A stretch of 64,000 nt of DNA from Deinococcus alpinitundrae (GTDB lineage Bacteria; Deinococcota; Deinococci; Deinococcales; Deinococcaceae). The notes beneath the pieces are model-generated. The model worked only from the letters and a program-made list of their open reading frames with translations, made no database searches and was not told where the DNA came from. Every line of letters begins with the position of its first letter. Position 1 is the first letter of the stretch. The translations under genes were made by a program, and so were the position numbers. Below are positions 50,801-58,846 of the stretch, one piece after another. The DNA is taken from contig NZ_WXZL01000007.1 of assembly GCF_009982895.1 (NCBI RefSeq), positions 1-64,000 on the forward strand, given 5' to 3'.

Positions 50801-50914
50801 CAGGGCCAGACGACTGAGCCACACCCGCCTGGGCCGCGTCTCAACCGCCAGCGGGAGCGAGGTATCCGCCGCTCGGGCGCTGCGGCGCGGCTGCATGAAG
50901 CGTGGCAGGCTCAT
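47879..50914 (-). CDS. large exported protein with SdrD_B and DUF11 repeats
   Basis: A 1011-residue secreted protein, last gene of the envelope cluster. The N-terminus has a long, twin-arginine-rich basic region before a hydrophobic segment (about 33-50). A lectin- or carbohydrate-binding-like beta domain follows (to about 265, DDFYVDDLFLQ-type calcium/metal loops). An SdrD_B-like domain (about 270-335, SGKVYRDNNGNATQDAVEPG) is next, then a second beta domain and DUF11 (conserved repeat, B_ant_repeat) domains at about 555-710 and 900-1011 (GDILEYCIKATNIG). Even numbers of cysteines per domain suggest disulfides. It begins in an ATGA overlap with the end of the beta-barrel gene. Role: cell-surface structure or adhesion, by inference. 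Confidence 0.78.
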   Translation of the reverse strand: MSLPRFMQPRRSARAADTSLPLAVETRPRRVWLSRLALACAALSGGLASATTAFPTSCQEQGGTLSANLITAENGGTFGSLAQTSPSYRDLESADRPGAPYNYTNNTDGTGRIRPEGTYAVTSSYGSGRLLDTFGPWQAYTGHTSGSASDAYLAVNGAVSQATFLNQRITVEANTNYEIGLWGRSTHAANSAYGGSDQAARLAIYAGTMANGVTNNLVRGDDWERGSIIFNSGNQTSIPVTFRNISTAASGNDFYVDDLFLQKCVLPSGTISGKVYRDNNGNATQDAVEPGIQGVSVKATDKNGSVATVMTDSTGTYTFSNLALSNGPYKIEVVGSSAPLSGLTATTPTSTSNVGLKANTTVPGGNFGYKPPTPPVPDSGVCKVGVPYVQSFPTSGPLAEVRNHNYLSNADTVTTTDGTYSVWNQIDHTGNGGYGLYYNVANFENKNGGTLAAPGLLYESQITVPAGANIDYENWIRSHSNTATQLQYRFYDGVSGTLLKSVNGAVASTIYTKQTVGGFTSTSSKLIIRIYTLKDGTTADANVVKLDDLKLSCGDLPTPPALSITKTHSPATFQVLQPGTYSLNVSNAAGTSPTSGTITVKDQLPVGIGAALPSGFSPASGWNCTYSGEAEQGVGYAPNPNEAQLLTCTSSTVIAAGGSVSLTIPVNVTPAAGSSVLNKASVGGGGDLDVQPNPATCTVGAQCAQDTAAVTPLPTPPTTCTTGTPTNLLSSTLKGYQDNDSATIQTDGVLIANAAAYSTGTGPSGSFVIDGSYFFNNGYGNVSKASTLQLIVNGTVYASFLTENAYSGRATVTPQNGATLPGSVSSMTLNRYSNSRIWITLPASLKAIASVQIKFISTGGGGEVSDDYNYNLPTLLACVPPTPPKAVVGKTVQNISAGGPVTNAAIGKPGDILEYCIKATNIGGSSATKLGLGDNIPASTAALPGGYGAGKDIKYTLPNGTVQYLTFAADADAGLLGKDTNGVIPRVVVSDPALVLAPQQSFEVCFRTTIN

Positions 50915-53900
50915 TTCGTATCTCCCTGGGACAAGCCCAAACTGTTTTGACGTTGGCCGTCGTCGAGCATCAAATCGAGGCGCACATACAGGCCACGGCG
51001 GGTATAGAGGTTGCTGGCCACCCCCTCGAAACCGATGGGGTTGTAGCCGAGGGTGGCCCAGGTGCCGGGCAGCACGCGGGCGCTGGCTTCCAGGCCCAGG
51101 CTGTAGGCGGAGTAGCCGCTGCCCGGCTGGAACAGCGCGCGCGCCGCCGCCCCGATGCCGATGGCGTCAGTGACGTAGTAGGTGCCGCTGGCCGAGGGCT
51201 GGAAGGTCAGGCTGCCGGTGTCCCCGGCCAGCATCCGCCCGGCCAGCCCGGCGCGCAGGGCGTACTGGGCGCGGTGGTATTCGAGGTTGGCCTCGCCGAT
51301 GAACTGCGGGTTGGTGCCGCCCAGCGCGCCGTCGGCGTAGCGCAGGTAGCTCAAGCCCTGCCAGGGTCCGTTCCGCAGCGCCGCCGAGACCGCAAACTGG
51401 TTGCCGGTCTCGCTCTGCACGCCGGAGAAGACCTTGGTGCCGTCGAGACTCACGCTGAACTGATCGCTGATGCTGTAGCTCACGCCGCCCTTGACGACGG
51501 TGCGCAGGTGATCGGTCTGGGCCAGGTCCACGCCCGCCGTCGCCACCAGATTGTCGGTGGTGTACTTCAGACTCGGCCCCAGGTTCCACTCGCTTTTCTG
51601 GGTGGCGATGCTGTAGGCGTAGCTGCCCGATAGTCCCAGGCCCACGTGCTCGCCCAGCGGCAAGCTGGTATCAACGCCGAAGCGGGCGCGGTTGCCGCTG
51701 CCGTCCGCACCGGGCAGATCGTACGACACGCTCAGGTTGGTGCCGCCGAGGGTGCTCTGAAGGCCGATGGTGGCCGCGTTGTCGCCGCCCCACTCGTAGT
51801 CGTCACTGACGTTCAGGGTGACATTCTGGCCCAGGCCCACCTTGCCGCGCAGGCTGGTGTGGGGTTTGAGGTCACCGCTGATCGGCTGGCTGTGCTGGAG
51901 ATCGACGCTGTTGTCGCCCTTGACGTAGCCCAGGCTGGCCACCCCGGCGAGTCCGGCGGTGTCGCCGAAACCGTACTCCAGGCCCGCGCCCACCTTGAAA
52001 GGATCGAGCAGGTAGGTGCCGAGCAAGCTGACGTGGCCCTGCCGGGTGGTGGCCTGGGAGGTTCCAGCCTGATCGTCCACCGCGTTGGTAGACGTGTAGT
52101 CACCGCCGAGGCGCACGCCGAAGCGGTCGGTCAGCTTGACATCGGCCTGACCGACAGCGGCGGTGCCGACCGGCGTGCTGTTGAGTCCGGCGTAATCGGC
52201 GTCCTGGTAGCGGAACGAAGCCCCGAAGGTGACCGGACCCGCCGTGCCTGCCAGTCCGCCGTCGGCGTGGAAGCCGCCCGCATACGCCGCCAGCACACTG
52301 CCGCTGGCCTGCGGCGCGGTGTAGCGCACCCGCGCGCCGCTGCTCATCACGCCCCCGATATTGACGACGGCGGCGGCCACGTTGAACTGCGAGCCGATGT
52401 CCTGCTGCACCTGCACGCCCCAGGCCAGCGAGCGGTTCTGGTCGGCGTTGACCAGGGTGTAGTTGGCCCGCACGATCTGACGCGAGCCGGTTTCGTCGAC
52501 CAGATTCACGGGGCTGCTGAAGTACAGCACCCCGGCCACCGGATCGAGGGTGTAGTCCACGTAGCGCTTGAGGTTGCGCACCGTTTCGGTCTGGGTCAGC
52601 GGACTGACCGAGACGAGCTGCACCGTTTCGCTGTCGCGGGTCACATCGGTGTGCGAGAGGTTGAGAACGCGGGTGCCGTTGGCGCTCAGGTCCTCGTTGA
52701 TCTGGTCGCCCGACACGTAGGCCGCGAAGCCCGACACGCCGGGGTTGGTACGTGTGAAGCCGGAGAGCGCCGTGGGCGTGATGTTCATGCCGAACACACT
52801 GATCGGCAAGCTCGACTGGCGGTACTGCACGTTGAAACTGGGGTGCTCGTAGCGGAAGGCCAGCGGGTCACTGCCCTGCAGGGGAAGGTCCTCGCTGCTG
52901 CTGTCGCCGAAGGTCGAGTAGCGCTCCAGCGGGTTGGTGGACTTGGCCAGGCCCTGCGAGGCGTCGAGCGAGAAACCGCTGGTGCCCTGCCCGCCGGTTC
53001 CGGCTGCCGCACCCGCCACGTAGAGCTTGCCGCCGCCAAGCGGGGTCTCGTAGTAAGCCGCCCCGCGCACGCCGTAATACGGCGACTTGTCGGCCCCGGC
53101 CAGATCAAGTCCGGCGGTCGCACTCAGGAAGCCGATTCCGACCCGGTTCTGGCTGGGCTGGGCATCGAACTTCTCCTCGAAGACCTTGTCACCGACCTTC
53201 ACCTTGACGTTGAAACGGGTGGGTGCGGCCAGCGGCTGCAACTCCAGCACCCCCTCGCCATCCTTGAGGGCGATCTGGTAGCTGGCGACGGCGGGTTGGG
53301 CGTCCTTGACCGTCGGCTCCAGGCTGCTCTCCACCGTCACGGTGGGCGTGAAGGTGCTGATGCCCTGGGCGTCGAGCAGCTTGATGTTGATTTGAATCGG
53401 ATTGATGCCGTCGGCGACCAGCTGGCGCGCCGAGATCTGAGCCTTGACCGGCACCCCGGCCAGGAACACCTGAATGCTCTCGCTCCCGAATTGAATGGTG
53501 TTGGCCCCGGCCCGCAGCATCACGCCGTAGAATTCGCGGCGCTTGACGTTGTTGGCGGTGTCGAGGACCGTCTTGCCGAGCGAGTCGGCAGATACCGGCA
53601 CGCCGTTGACACTGGGCAGGCTGGTGTCGTCGGGCGTGCCAGAGACGGCCAGCGTGATGCGGTCGCGCTCGCGGAACACGCTGCCGGAGAGCGGCAACTT
53701 GACCGCGCCCGCGTTCTCACTGCTGCTCTGGGTCTGCACGTCGCTGGCGGCGTTGAGGTCAGCCAGGTCCACGTCACCGATCAGCACTTCCTGGCGGTCA
53801 TGGGCGTAGCGTCCGACCAGCGCGGGCGACTGCAAAGCAGGCAAGCTGCCCTCGTGCGTCACCTTGTAGGTGAGGATGCCCTGCGGCGCACCGGGGGTGG

Positions 53901-55845
53901 TCCAGTAAAAGCGCCCGCTGGGACCGATTTGCGGATCACTGATGGGCTTGCTGTTCAGGGCGCTGCTGCCCGCGACATAGCTGCTGCCTGCCGGAGCGGT
54001 GTGGGCGATGATGATCTGGTTGGCGCTGCGCGGAGCGTCGAAGGGAATCTGGACCACCGATTCGCGCATGATGACCGGCGCGGTGGCCGGGGCAGGTGTG
54101 GGTACCACCGGCGGCGCTTCGACAGGTTGTGGCTCGACCGCCACGTCGGGCGTCGGCGGGGCCACGACCACCGGGACCGGCGGCGGCGGCGTGACGACCA
54201 GCACCCCGGCGAGCTGCTGGCTGCTATCACAGTTGCTGGTCAGCGTGGCGGCCAGCGGCGCCTGGGCCTCGCCCTGCGCCTTGACGCGGGCACGGTAGCT
54301 CAGGGTCTTTTCCTCGCCGGGCGCGAGCGTCCCGCTGAAGGTAGGCGGGTCGAGCGGTTCAAGCAGGTCGCTGCTGCTGTCGGTGAGGGTGTAAGGCGCG
54401 GGCGCGGCGCTGGTGTTCTTGAGGCTCAGGGTGATGGTGGCGATGTCACCCGGCTGCACCGGCGCGAGGTCGGCGCGGCGCAGCTCGATCTGGGTGGCCG
54501 TGGGCAGCACCCGCACGCTGGCAGTCTGGGATTTGTTCCAGGGCGTCAGCGCGGCGGTGATGGTGCTGGCCTCGGGCGTGGCGGCGGTGGCGATCGCCTC
54601 GAAGGTCAGGACGGCGGGGTTCTTGGCGTCCACCTTGGCCGCCAGACTGGTTGACCCATTCGCGCTGAAGCCCTCAGGCAACTGCACTTGCAGCGCCGCA
54701 TTGAGGGGCTGACGCTCGAAGGCGGTAGTCGCCTGGGCGGTGAAGGTCACCACGTCACCGATACAGACCTCGGGCTTGTTGGCCGAGAAGCTCAGCGCCA
54801 CGTCCGGCTTGACCAGCACGGCGACCTTGCCGACGCCCTGCTTGGGCACGCTGACGCTCGACTTGTCGATGCTGACTTCGGCCCCGGTGACGGGCGCCAC
54901 GCTGACCGGGTAGTCCCCGGCAGGGACCCGCAAGCTGAATTCGCCGTTGACGTCCAGGGTCTTGTCGCCCGCCTGCACGGTGGCCTGGGTCGGCTCGTTG
55001 CCTTCCGGCAGCACCAGTTGAGCGGTGACATCGAGCTGGCCGGTGGTATCGGCCTGCACCACGGTAATCGGCCCTGCCGGTTCGGTGGCGCGGCGCAGGT
55101 CGAAGCCCACGGTGTTGGAAAACTGCTTTTCCTGGCCCGGCTGCTTGAGATACAGGGTGTAGTTGCCTGCCGCCTCGGGAATCGCCACGTCTTCCCAGTC
55201 GAGTTGGTCGGAAACCTTGACCGGGTACACCTGACCCGCTGCGTCGCGCAGCTCGGCCTGCAACTCGCCGGGGCCGTCGCCGTCGTACATGCGGATGTCG
55301 AGCGGGCCGCCCTTGTTGTAGACGTTGAGCGCCGGAACCCAGTCGTGCGAGTGGATGTTGATGTTGAGGTGGTCGGACTGGATGGCGGCACTGATCGACT
55401 TGAGCCGGATGGCGAAGGTGTTCTTGCCGTTGCCTTCGGTCTGCACCCGCAGGGTGTATTCCCCGGCAGGCAAATCCTGGTTGATGAAGGTCTGCCAGTC
55501 CTGCGGGCCGCGCCCGAAGTCCTTAGTGAGCAGCACCTCTTCCTGGTCGGGCTGTCCAGCCACCTTGGTCAGCTTAATCAGCGAGAAGGTGCTGTCCACG
55601 CTCGGATCGGCATAGGACTCGTCGCCGTAGTAGGTCGCCGAGCGGTAGTCGTTGGGGTCGAACTGGGCGCTGTAGAGGTCGAGCTGCACTCTGCTGCTGA
55701 CGCCCACGACCAACTTGAGGTCCTGGTCGCCCACAGTCCACAGCAGCTTGTTGCCCACGCTGGTCAGCGGCAGTGAGGTGGCGATGTCCTGGGCGGCGGC
55801 GCTGGCGATCAGCGCGGCGGTCAGGGTGGTGATGGCGCGTTTCAC
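50911..55845 (-). CDS. 1644-residue exported protein with Ig-like domains and C-terminal outer-membrane beta-barrel
   Basis: The largest gene of the window. A signal peptide (MKRAITTLTAALIASAAAQ) is followed by several beta-sandwich domains (to about 560), a Pro/Val/Ala-rich linker (about 575-610), a DUF11-like segment (about 615-700), and an Ig-like domain opening RQLVADGINPIQINIK, as in invasin Big_1 domains (about 815-900). From about 925 on, alternating hydrophobic strands, many Gly-Tyr turns and the final YVRLDLMLDDG indicate a beta-barrel of many strands. The block VRNLKRYVDYTLDPVAGVLY resembles surface proteins from Proteobacteria that I recall in the same domain company. GTG start with GGAGG; its codon follows directly after the preceding TGA. 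It may anchor or export its neighbours in the outer membrane. Confidence 0.75.
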   Translation of the reverse strand: MKRAITTLTAALIASAAAQDIATSLPLTSVGNKLLWTVGDQDLKLVVGVSSRVQLDLYSAQFDPNDYRSATYYGDESYADPSVDSTFSLIKLTKVAGQPDQEEVLLTKDFGRGPQDWQTFINQDLPAGEYTLRVQTEGNGKNTFAIRLKSISAAIQSDHLNINIHSHDWVPALNVYNKGGPLDIRMYDGDGPGELQAELRDAAGQVYPVKVSDQLDWEDVAIPEAAGNYTLYLKQPGQEKQFSNTVGFDLRRATEPAGPITVVQADTTGQLDVTAQLVLPEGNEPTQATVQAGDKTLDVNGEFSLRVPAGDYPVSVAPVTGAEVSIDKSSVSVPKQGVGKVAVLVKPDVALSFSANKPEVCIGDVVTFTAQATTAFERQPLNAALQVQLPEGFSANGSTSLAAKVDAKNPAVLTFEAIATAATPEASTITAALTPWNKSQTASVRVLPTATQIELRRADLAPVQPGDIATITLSLKNTSAAPAPYTLTDSSSDLLEPLDPPTFSGTLAPGEEKTLSYRARVKAQGEAQAPLAATLTSNCDSSQQLAGVLVVTPPPPVPVVVAPPTPDVAVEPQPVEAPPVVPTPAPATAPVIMRESVVQIPFDAPRSANQIIIAHTAPAGSSYVAGSSALNSKPISDPQIGPSGRFYWTTPGAPQGILTYKVTHEGSLPALQSPALVGRYAHDRQEVLIGDVDLADLNAASDVQTQSSSENAGAVKLPLSGSVFRERDRITLAVSGTPDDTSLPSVNGVPVSADSLGKTVLDTANNVKRREFYGVMLRAGANTIQFGSESIQVFLAGVPVKAQISARQLVADGINPIQINIKLLDAQGISTFTPTVTVESSLEPTVKDAQPAVASYQIALKDGEGVLELQPLAAPTRFNVKVKVGDKVFEEKFDAQPSQNRVGIGFLSATAGLDLAGADKSPYYGVRGAAYYETPLGGGKLYVAGAAAGTGGQGTSGFSLDASQGLAKSTNPLERYSTFGDSSSEDLPLQGSDPLAFRYEHPSFNVQYRQSSLPISVFGMNITPTALSGFTRTNPGVSGFAAYVSGDQINEDLSANGTRVLNLSHTDVTRDSETVQLVSVSPLTQTETVRNLKRYVDYTLDPVAGVLYFSSPVNLVDETGSRQIVRANYTLVNADQNRSLAWGVQVQQDIGSQFNVAAAVVNIGGVMSSGARVRYTAPQASGSVLAAYAGGFHADGGLAGTAGPVTFGASFRYQDADYAGLNSTPVGTAAVGQADVKLTDRFGVRLGGDYTSTNAVDDQAGTSQATTRQGHVSLLGTYLLDPFKVGAGLEYGFGDTAGLAGVASLGYVKGDNSVDLQHSQPISGDLKPHTSLRGKVGLGQNVTLNVSDDYEWGGDNAATIGLQSTLGGTNLSVSYDLPGADGSGNRARFGVDTSLPLGEHVGLGLSGSYAYSIATQKSEWNLGPSLKYTTDNLVATAGVDLAQTDHLRTVVKGGVSYSISDQFSVSLDGTKVFSGVQSETGNQFAVSAALRNGPWQGLSYLRYADGALGGTNPQFIGEANLEYHRAQYALRAGLAGRMLAGDTGSLTFQPSASGTYYVTDAIGIGAAARALFQPGSGYSAYSLGLEASARVLPGTWATLGYNPIGFEGVASNLYTRRGLYVRLDLMLDDGQRQNSLGLSQGDTK

Positions 55846-58638
55846 TCAGTACCTCCACTCGGCTGACGGGTCAGTGACAGCGGCTTTCTGATCGCCGCCG
55901 AAGCGGAAGCGGTAGGTCACAGCCCGGCTTCCCTCCGGCAGCGGATCAAGACTCAGGGTGTTCTGGCCGTCGAGCAGCGTCGCGCCCTGGGGCAGCGGGT
56001 CTTGCAGGGTAAAGCCGGGCAGCGCCGCTGGGGTGCTGAGGGTGAGCTGCACGAGGTAGGTGTTGGCCTCGGGGGTGGTAAAGACCTGCTTGTGGACGCT
56101 GAAGCTGCCCATCTTGAGGGTGGTGTCGCGGATCACACCGATATCACCGGCGATGGGGGCCAGCGGGAAGTCCACGCTGGTGAGCTGGCGGCACATCACG
56201 CCCCGGCTGCCGGAGAGGCCGCCGTCTTGCGGCACGCTCAGGTTCTGGGCGTAGATGCTGCTGGGATCGAGGCGCAGCGCCCAGAAGCCTTCCTTGAGGT
56301 TGGCGAAGTGGTAGCGGCCCTGCACGTCCGTCAATGCAGTGCGGCCGTTGGCGAGGATGACCCGCGCGTTGACCATCGGGATATCACTGCCCTTGTCGTA
56401 GGTGCCGCTGCGGTTCACGTCGATAAAGACGGAGCCGACGATATCGCAGATCGGTTCGAAGACGCGCGCCCGGATCCGGTTGGTGGCCTGTGATTGGTTG
56501 CTCTGCGGCACGTTCTCGCTGCTGATGGCGTTGACGATGGCGACGTTGGTGATGGTCGTGCCGACGTTGGGCGTGACCAGCGCTTCGAAGGTGATGGCTG
56601 CCGTCTGGCCGGGGCCGAGGTTGCTGATGACCCAGGTGTACTTCTGACCGTCCACGCTGGGATCACCGATGGGCGTGCCGTCCAGGCGGCTCGATCCCGG
56701 CTGGTACTGAATGCCCACCGGCATGGTGTCCACGATTTCCACACGCCGGAAGGTGGCGGCTTTGGACGGGTTGGTGACGGTAAAGGTGTAGGTGATGGTG
56801 TCGCCGATGGCGGCCTCGGCAGGGGTCGAGGTCTTGGCGAAGATCAGCGAGCTGCCGAACACCGGGGTCGTGACCTCGTTGGAAGGAATCTGCTCACCGA
56901 ATTCGTCGCTCTTGAGGGTGAAGCTATTTTTGATGACGGTGTCGTCGGGCGTCTCGGGCTTGACCTGGGTTACCAGCGTCAGGTTGATGCTGGCTCCCGC
57001 CGCCAGGCTGTCGAACTTCCAGATGACCGCGCCGCCTTGCAGGGTGCCGCCGTTGTCTGCCGATACGAAGGTGAGATTGGCATCGAGCGAGTCGGTGATG
57101 ACCACGTTCCTGAGCGGCACGCTCAGCGGGTTGGTCACGTTCAGGGTGTAGGTGAGCTGCGCGCCCTGCTTGACCACACCGCTGGGAGCAACCGTCTTGA
57201 GGAGCTGCGGCAACACGTCGGTAATGGTCGTCACCACGTCGATGGTCTGGTTTTGCGCGCCGCCCTGGGCGCTGGTGGCGGTCAGGACGACCCGCAACGC
57301 TTCGGCTCCGGCAGGTGTAGCAACGCTGGTGGGGGTGTAACAGGCCGCGAAGGAGTAAAGACCACCGGGAGCCAGCGCGATGGGCTGCTTGAGTGGCGCG
57401 CCGCCGAGTTCGGTCAAGCGGATGGTGGCGTTGCCGGTGACGACCTGGCCGCTGACGCTGAGGTTGTCGTCCACGTCGCCAAGGTTTTTCAAGGTGTGCT
57501 GGAAGCAGAGCTCACGGTTCAGGAAGGCCAGCGCCCTCGTCTGGGTGTCGTCGCTGCTCAGTTCGCCGCCGGGCAGGGCCTCGGGATTGTTGATCGGTCC
57601 CAGGGCAATTTTGGGGGTGTAACGCACCTCAATGGTGGCGCGGGCTTCCAGGTTGATGTCGGCGCTTTGCAGGATCGCCAGGTTGGTGCGGGTACCCGAA
57701 GCCTGGGCCGGCGCGGTCAGCCGGAAGCCGAAGGTCACCGACGCGCCGGGCAGCAGCGAGGCGACCCGGACCCGCACGCCGCGCACGGTGCCCGGCTCCG
57801 AGGTGGCCCAGGTGGTGCCGTCGGCGGTGTATTCGAGGGTTCCGGCATTGGTCGAGGCCGAGCCGCCGATGAACTTGAAGTCGATCAGGTCCGGCGTGTC
57901 GAGCCGGTCGGTGATGACCACCTCGCGCGACGCGCCCTGACCGCTGTTGTTGGCCGTCACGGTGACGCCCACCTGATCGCCGGGGCGAACGACCGACTGG
58001 CTGAACGATTTGCCCAGGTTCAGCACCGGCGGCTCACTGGCCTGCACCTTCCCCACGTTGTTGTCGTCCACCGCGCCGCCCTCAGCGGTGGGGCAGGCCG
58101 CCACCAGATTGAGGTAGGCGGCTCCACGCGCAGCTGAACTGGTGTTGAAGCTGACCAGTAGCGCAACCACCTGATCGGCCTTGAGCAGCAGGCTGGTGAT
58201 CGGCCCCTCATTGCTGTCGATCTGGTTGTTGCCGTTGTAATCGGCGTAGATCGTGACCCCGCTGAGATTGAAGGCCGAGGCCGGATCCTGCGGCGCGCTC
58301 AGGGCGAAGGTGCTGTCGGTGTTGCCTGAATTGGCGAGGGTATAGCGCAGCAGGCCGTCCTCGCCCGGCAGCACAGTGACCACCTGACCGGGATTGCCCA
58401 CGCTGCCGTCCGGCAAGACGCTGGGCACACACTGGGCGATGATCACCGTCTGAACCGGTGGACTGACCACCGTTCCCGGCGGCGAGTTCTGGTCTTCCGG
58501 CTGATAATCGAGGGTGGCGCGGTTTTCGATCACCGTGCCAGCGGGCGTTTTGCTGGGCACGCCATTGGCCGCCAGGCCACCGCCGCCGAGCGCCAGGAAC
58601 AGTGCCGCCAGTGTGTTCCGTATCAAGGTGTTTCGCAC
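55846..58638 (-). CDS. exported DUF11-repeat protein with SdrD_B domain
   Basis: A 930-residue protein with a signal peptide (about 1-24) and at least three DUF11/B_ant_repeat domains (for example GDQVGVTVTANNSGQGASRE, QGAQLTYTLNVTNPLSVPLR, GDTITYTFTVTNPSKAATF). An SdrD_B-type domain (CDIVGSVFIDVNRSGTYDKG) lies at about 725-790, and another beta domain completes the C-terminus. The N-terminus (TPAGTVIENRATLDY) is alike to that of the next upstream gene (TPAGTVIINTATLNF), showing common descent. Ends directly before the start of the beta-barrel gene. Probably a fibrous or adhesive surface protein. Confidence 0.78.
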   Translation of the reverse strand: MRNTLIRNTLAALFLALGGGGLAANGVPSKTPAGTVIENRATLDYQPEDQNSPPGTVVSPPVQTVIIAQCVPSVLPDGSVGNPGQVVTVLPGEDGLLRYTLANSGNTDSTFALSAPQDPASAFNLSGVTIYADYNGNNQIDSNEGPITSLLLKADQVVALLVSFNTSSAARGAAYLNLVAACPTAEGGAVDDNNVGKVQASEPPVLNLGKSFSQSVVRPGDQVGVTVTANNSGQGASREVVITDRLDTPDLIDFKFIGGSASTNAGTLEYTADGTTWATSEPGTVRGVRVRVASLLPGASVTFGFRLTAPAQASGTRTNLAILQSADINLEARATIEVRYTPKIALGPINNPEALPGGELSSDDTQTRALAFLNRELCFQHTLKNLGDVDDNLSVSGQVVTGNATIRLTELGGAPLKQPIALAPGGLYSFAACYTPTSVATPAGAEALRVVLTATSAQGGAQNQTIDVVTTITDVLPQLLKTVAPSGVVKQGAQLTYTLNVTNPLSVPLRNVVITDSLDANLTFVSADNGGTLQGGAVIWKFDSLAAGASINLTLVTQVKPETPDDTVIKNSFTLKSDEFGEQIPSNEVTTPVFGSSLIFAKTSTPAEAAIGDTITYTFTVTNPSKAATFRRVEIVDTMPVGIQYQPGSSRLDGTPIGDPSVDGQKYTWVISNLGPGQTAAITFEALVTPNVGTTITNVAIVNAISSENVPQSNQSQATNRIRARVFEPICDIVGSVFIDVNRSGTYDKGSDIPMVNARVILANGRTALTDVQGRYHFANLKEGFWALRLDPSSIYAQNLSVPQDGGLSGSRGVMCRQLTSVDFPLAPIAGDIGVIRDTTLKMGSFSVHKQVFTTPEANTYLVQLTLSTPAALPGFTLQDPLPQGATLLDGQNTLSLDPLPEGSRAVTYRFRFGGDQKAAVTDPSAEWRY

Positions 58639-58706
58639 AGAGCCTCCAGAGAAAGAATTCGGGTAACCGTGGTGCAGGTGCGGCTTTATTGAGCCAGGAA
58701 ATGAGG

Positions 58707-58734
58707 ATCGTCACGAAAATCGTGTTGCCAAATG
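58707..58734 (-). promoter_or_regulatory. possible promoter of the 930-residue gene with operator-like palindrome
   Basis: On the minus strand TTGGCA and GATCCT are separated by 16 bases (approximate pair). Between them lies a perfect CACGA-N3-TCGTG repeat (58712-58724). This placement is typical of repressor sites. Confidence 0.35.
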
Positions 58735-58796
58735 GAAAATCGAAAACTGGGTTTCTGATGTTGGGGGGCCGCTTCCCGCGCGGGAAAAGCCGGTAG

Positions 58797-58835
58797 AAAA
58801 ACGGCGCGCTTCATCACACCACTGAGAAGCGCGCC
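58797..58835 (-). terminator. intrinsic terminator after the 662-residue gene
   Basis: GGCGCGCTTC pairs with GAAGCGCGCC (58803-58812 with 58826-58835) and is followed by a T-run on the minus strand. It separates the first two envelope genes from the next three, perhaps with read-through. Confidence 0.88.
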
Positions 58836-58846
58836 GCGTCGGGGAC

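Noticed and set aside
51646..54654. 1002-codon plus-strand frame opposite the beta-barrel gene
   Set aside because: Antisense shadow; no domains, low-complexity Ala/Gly/His/Arg.
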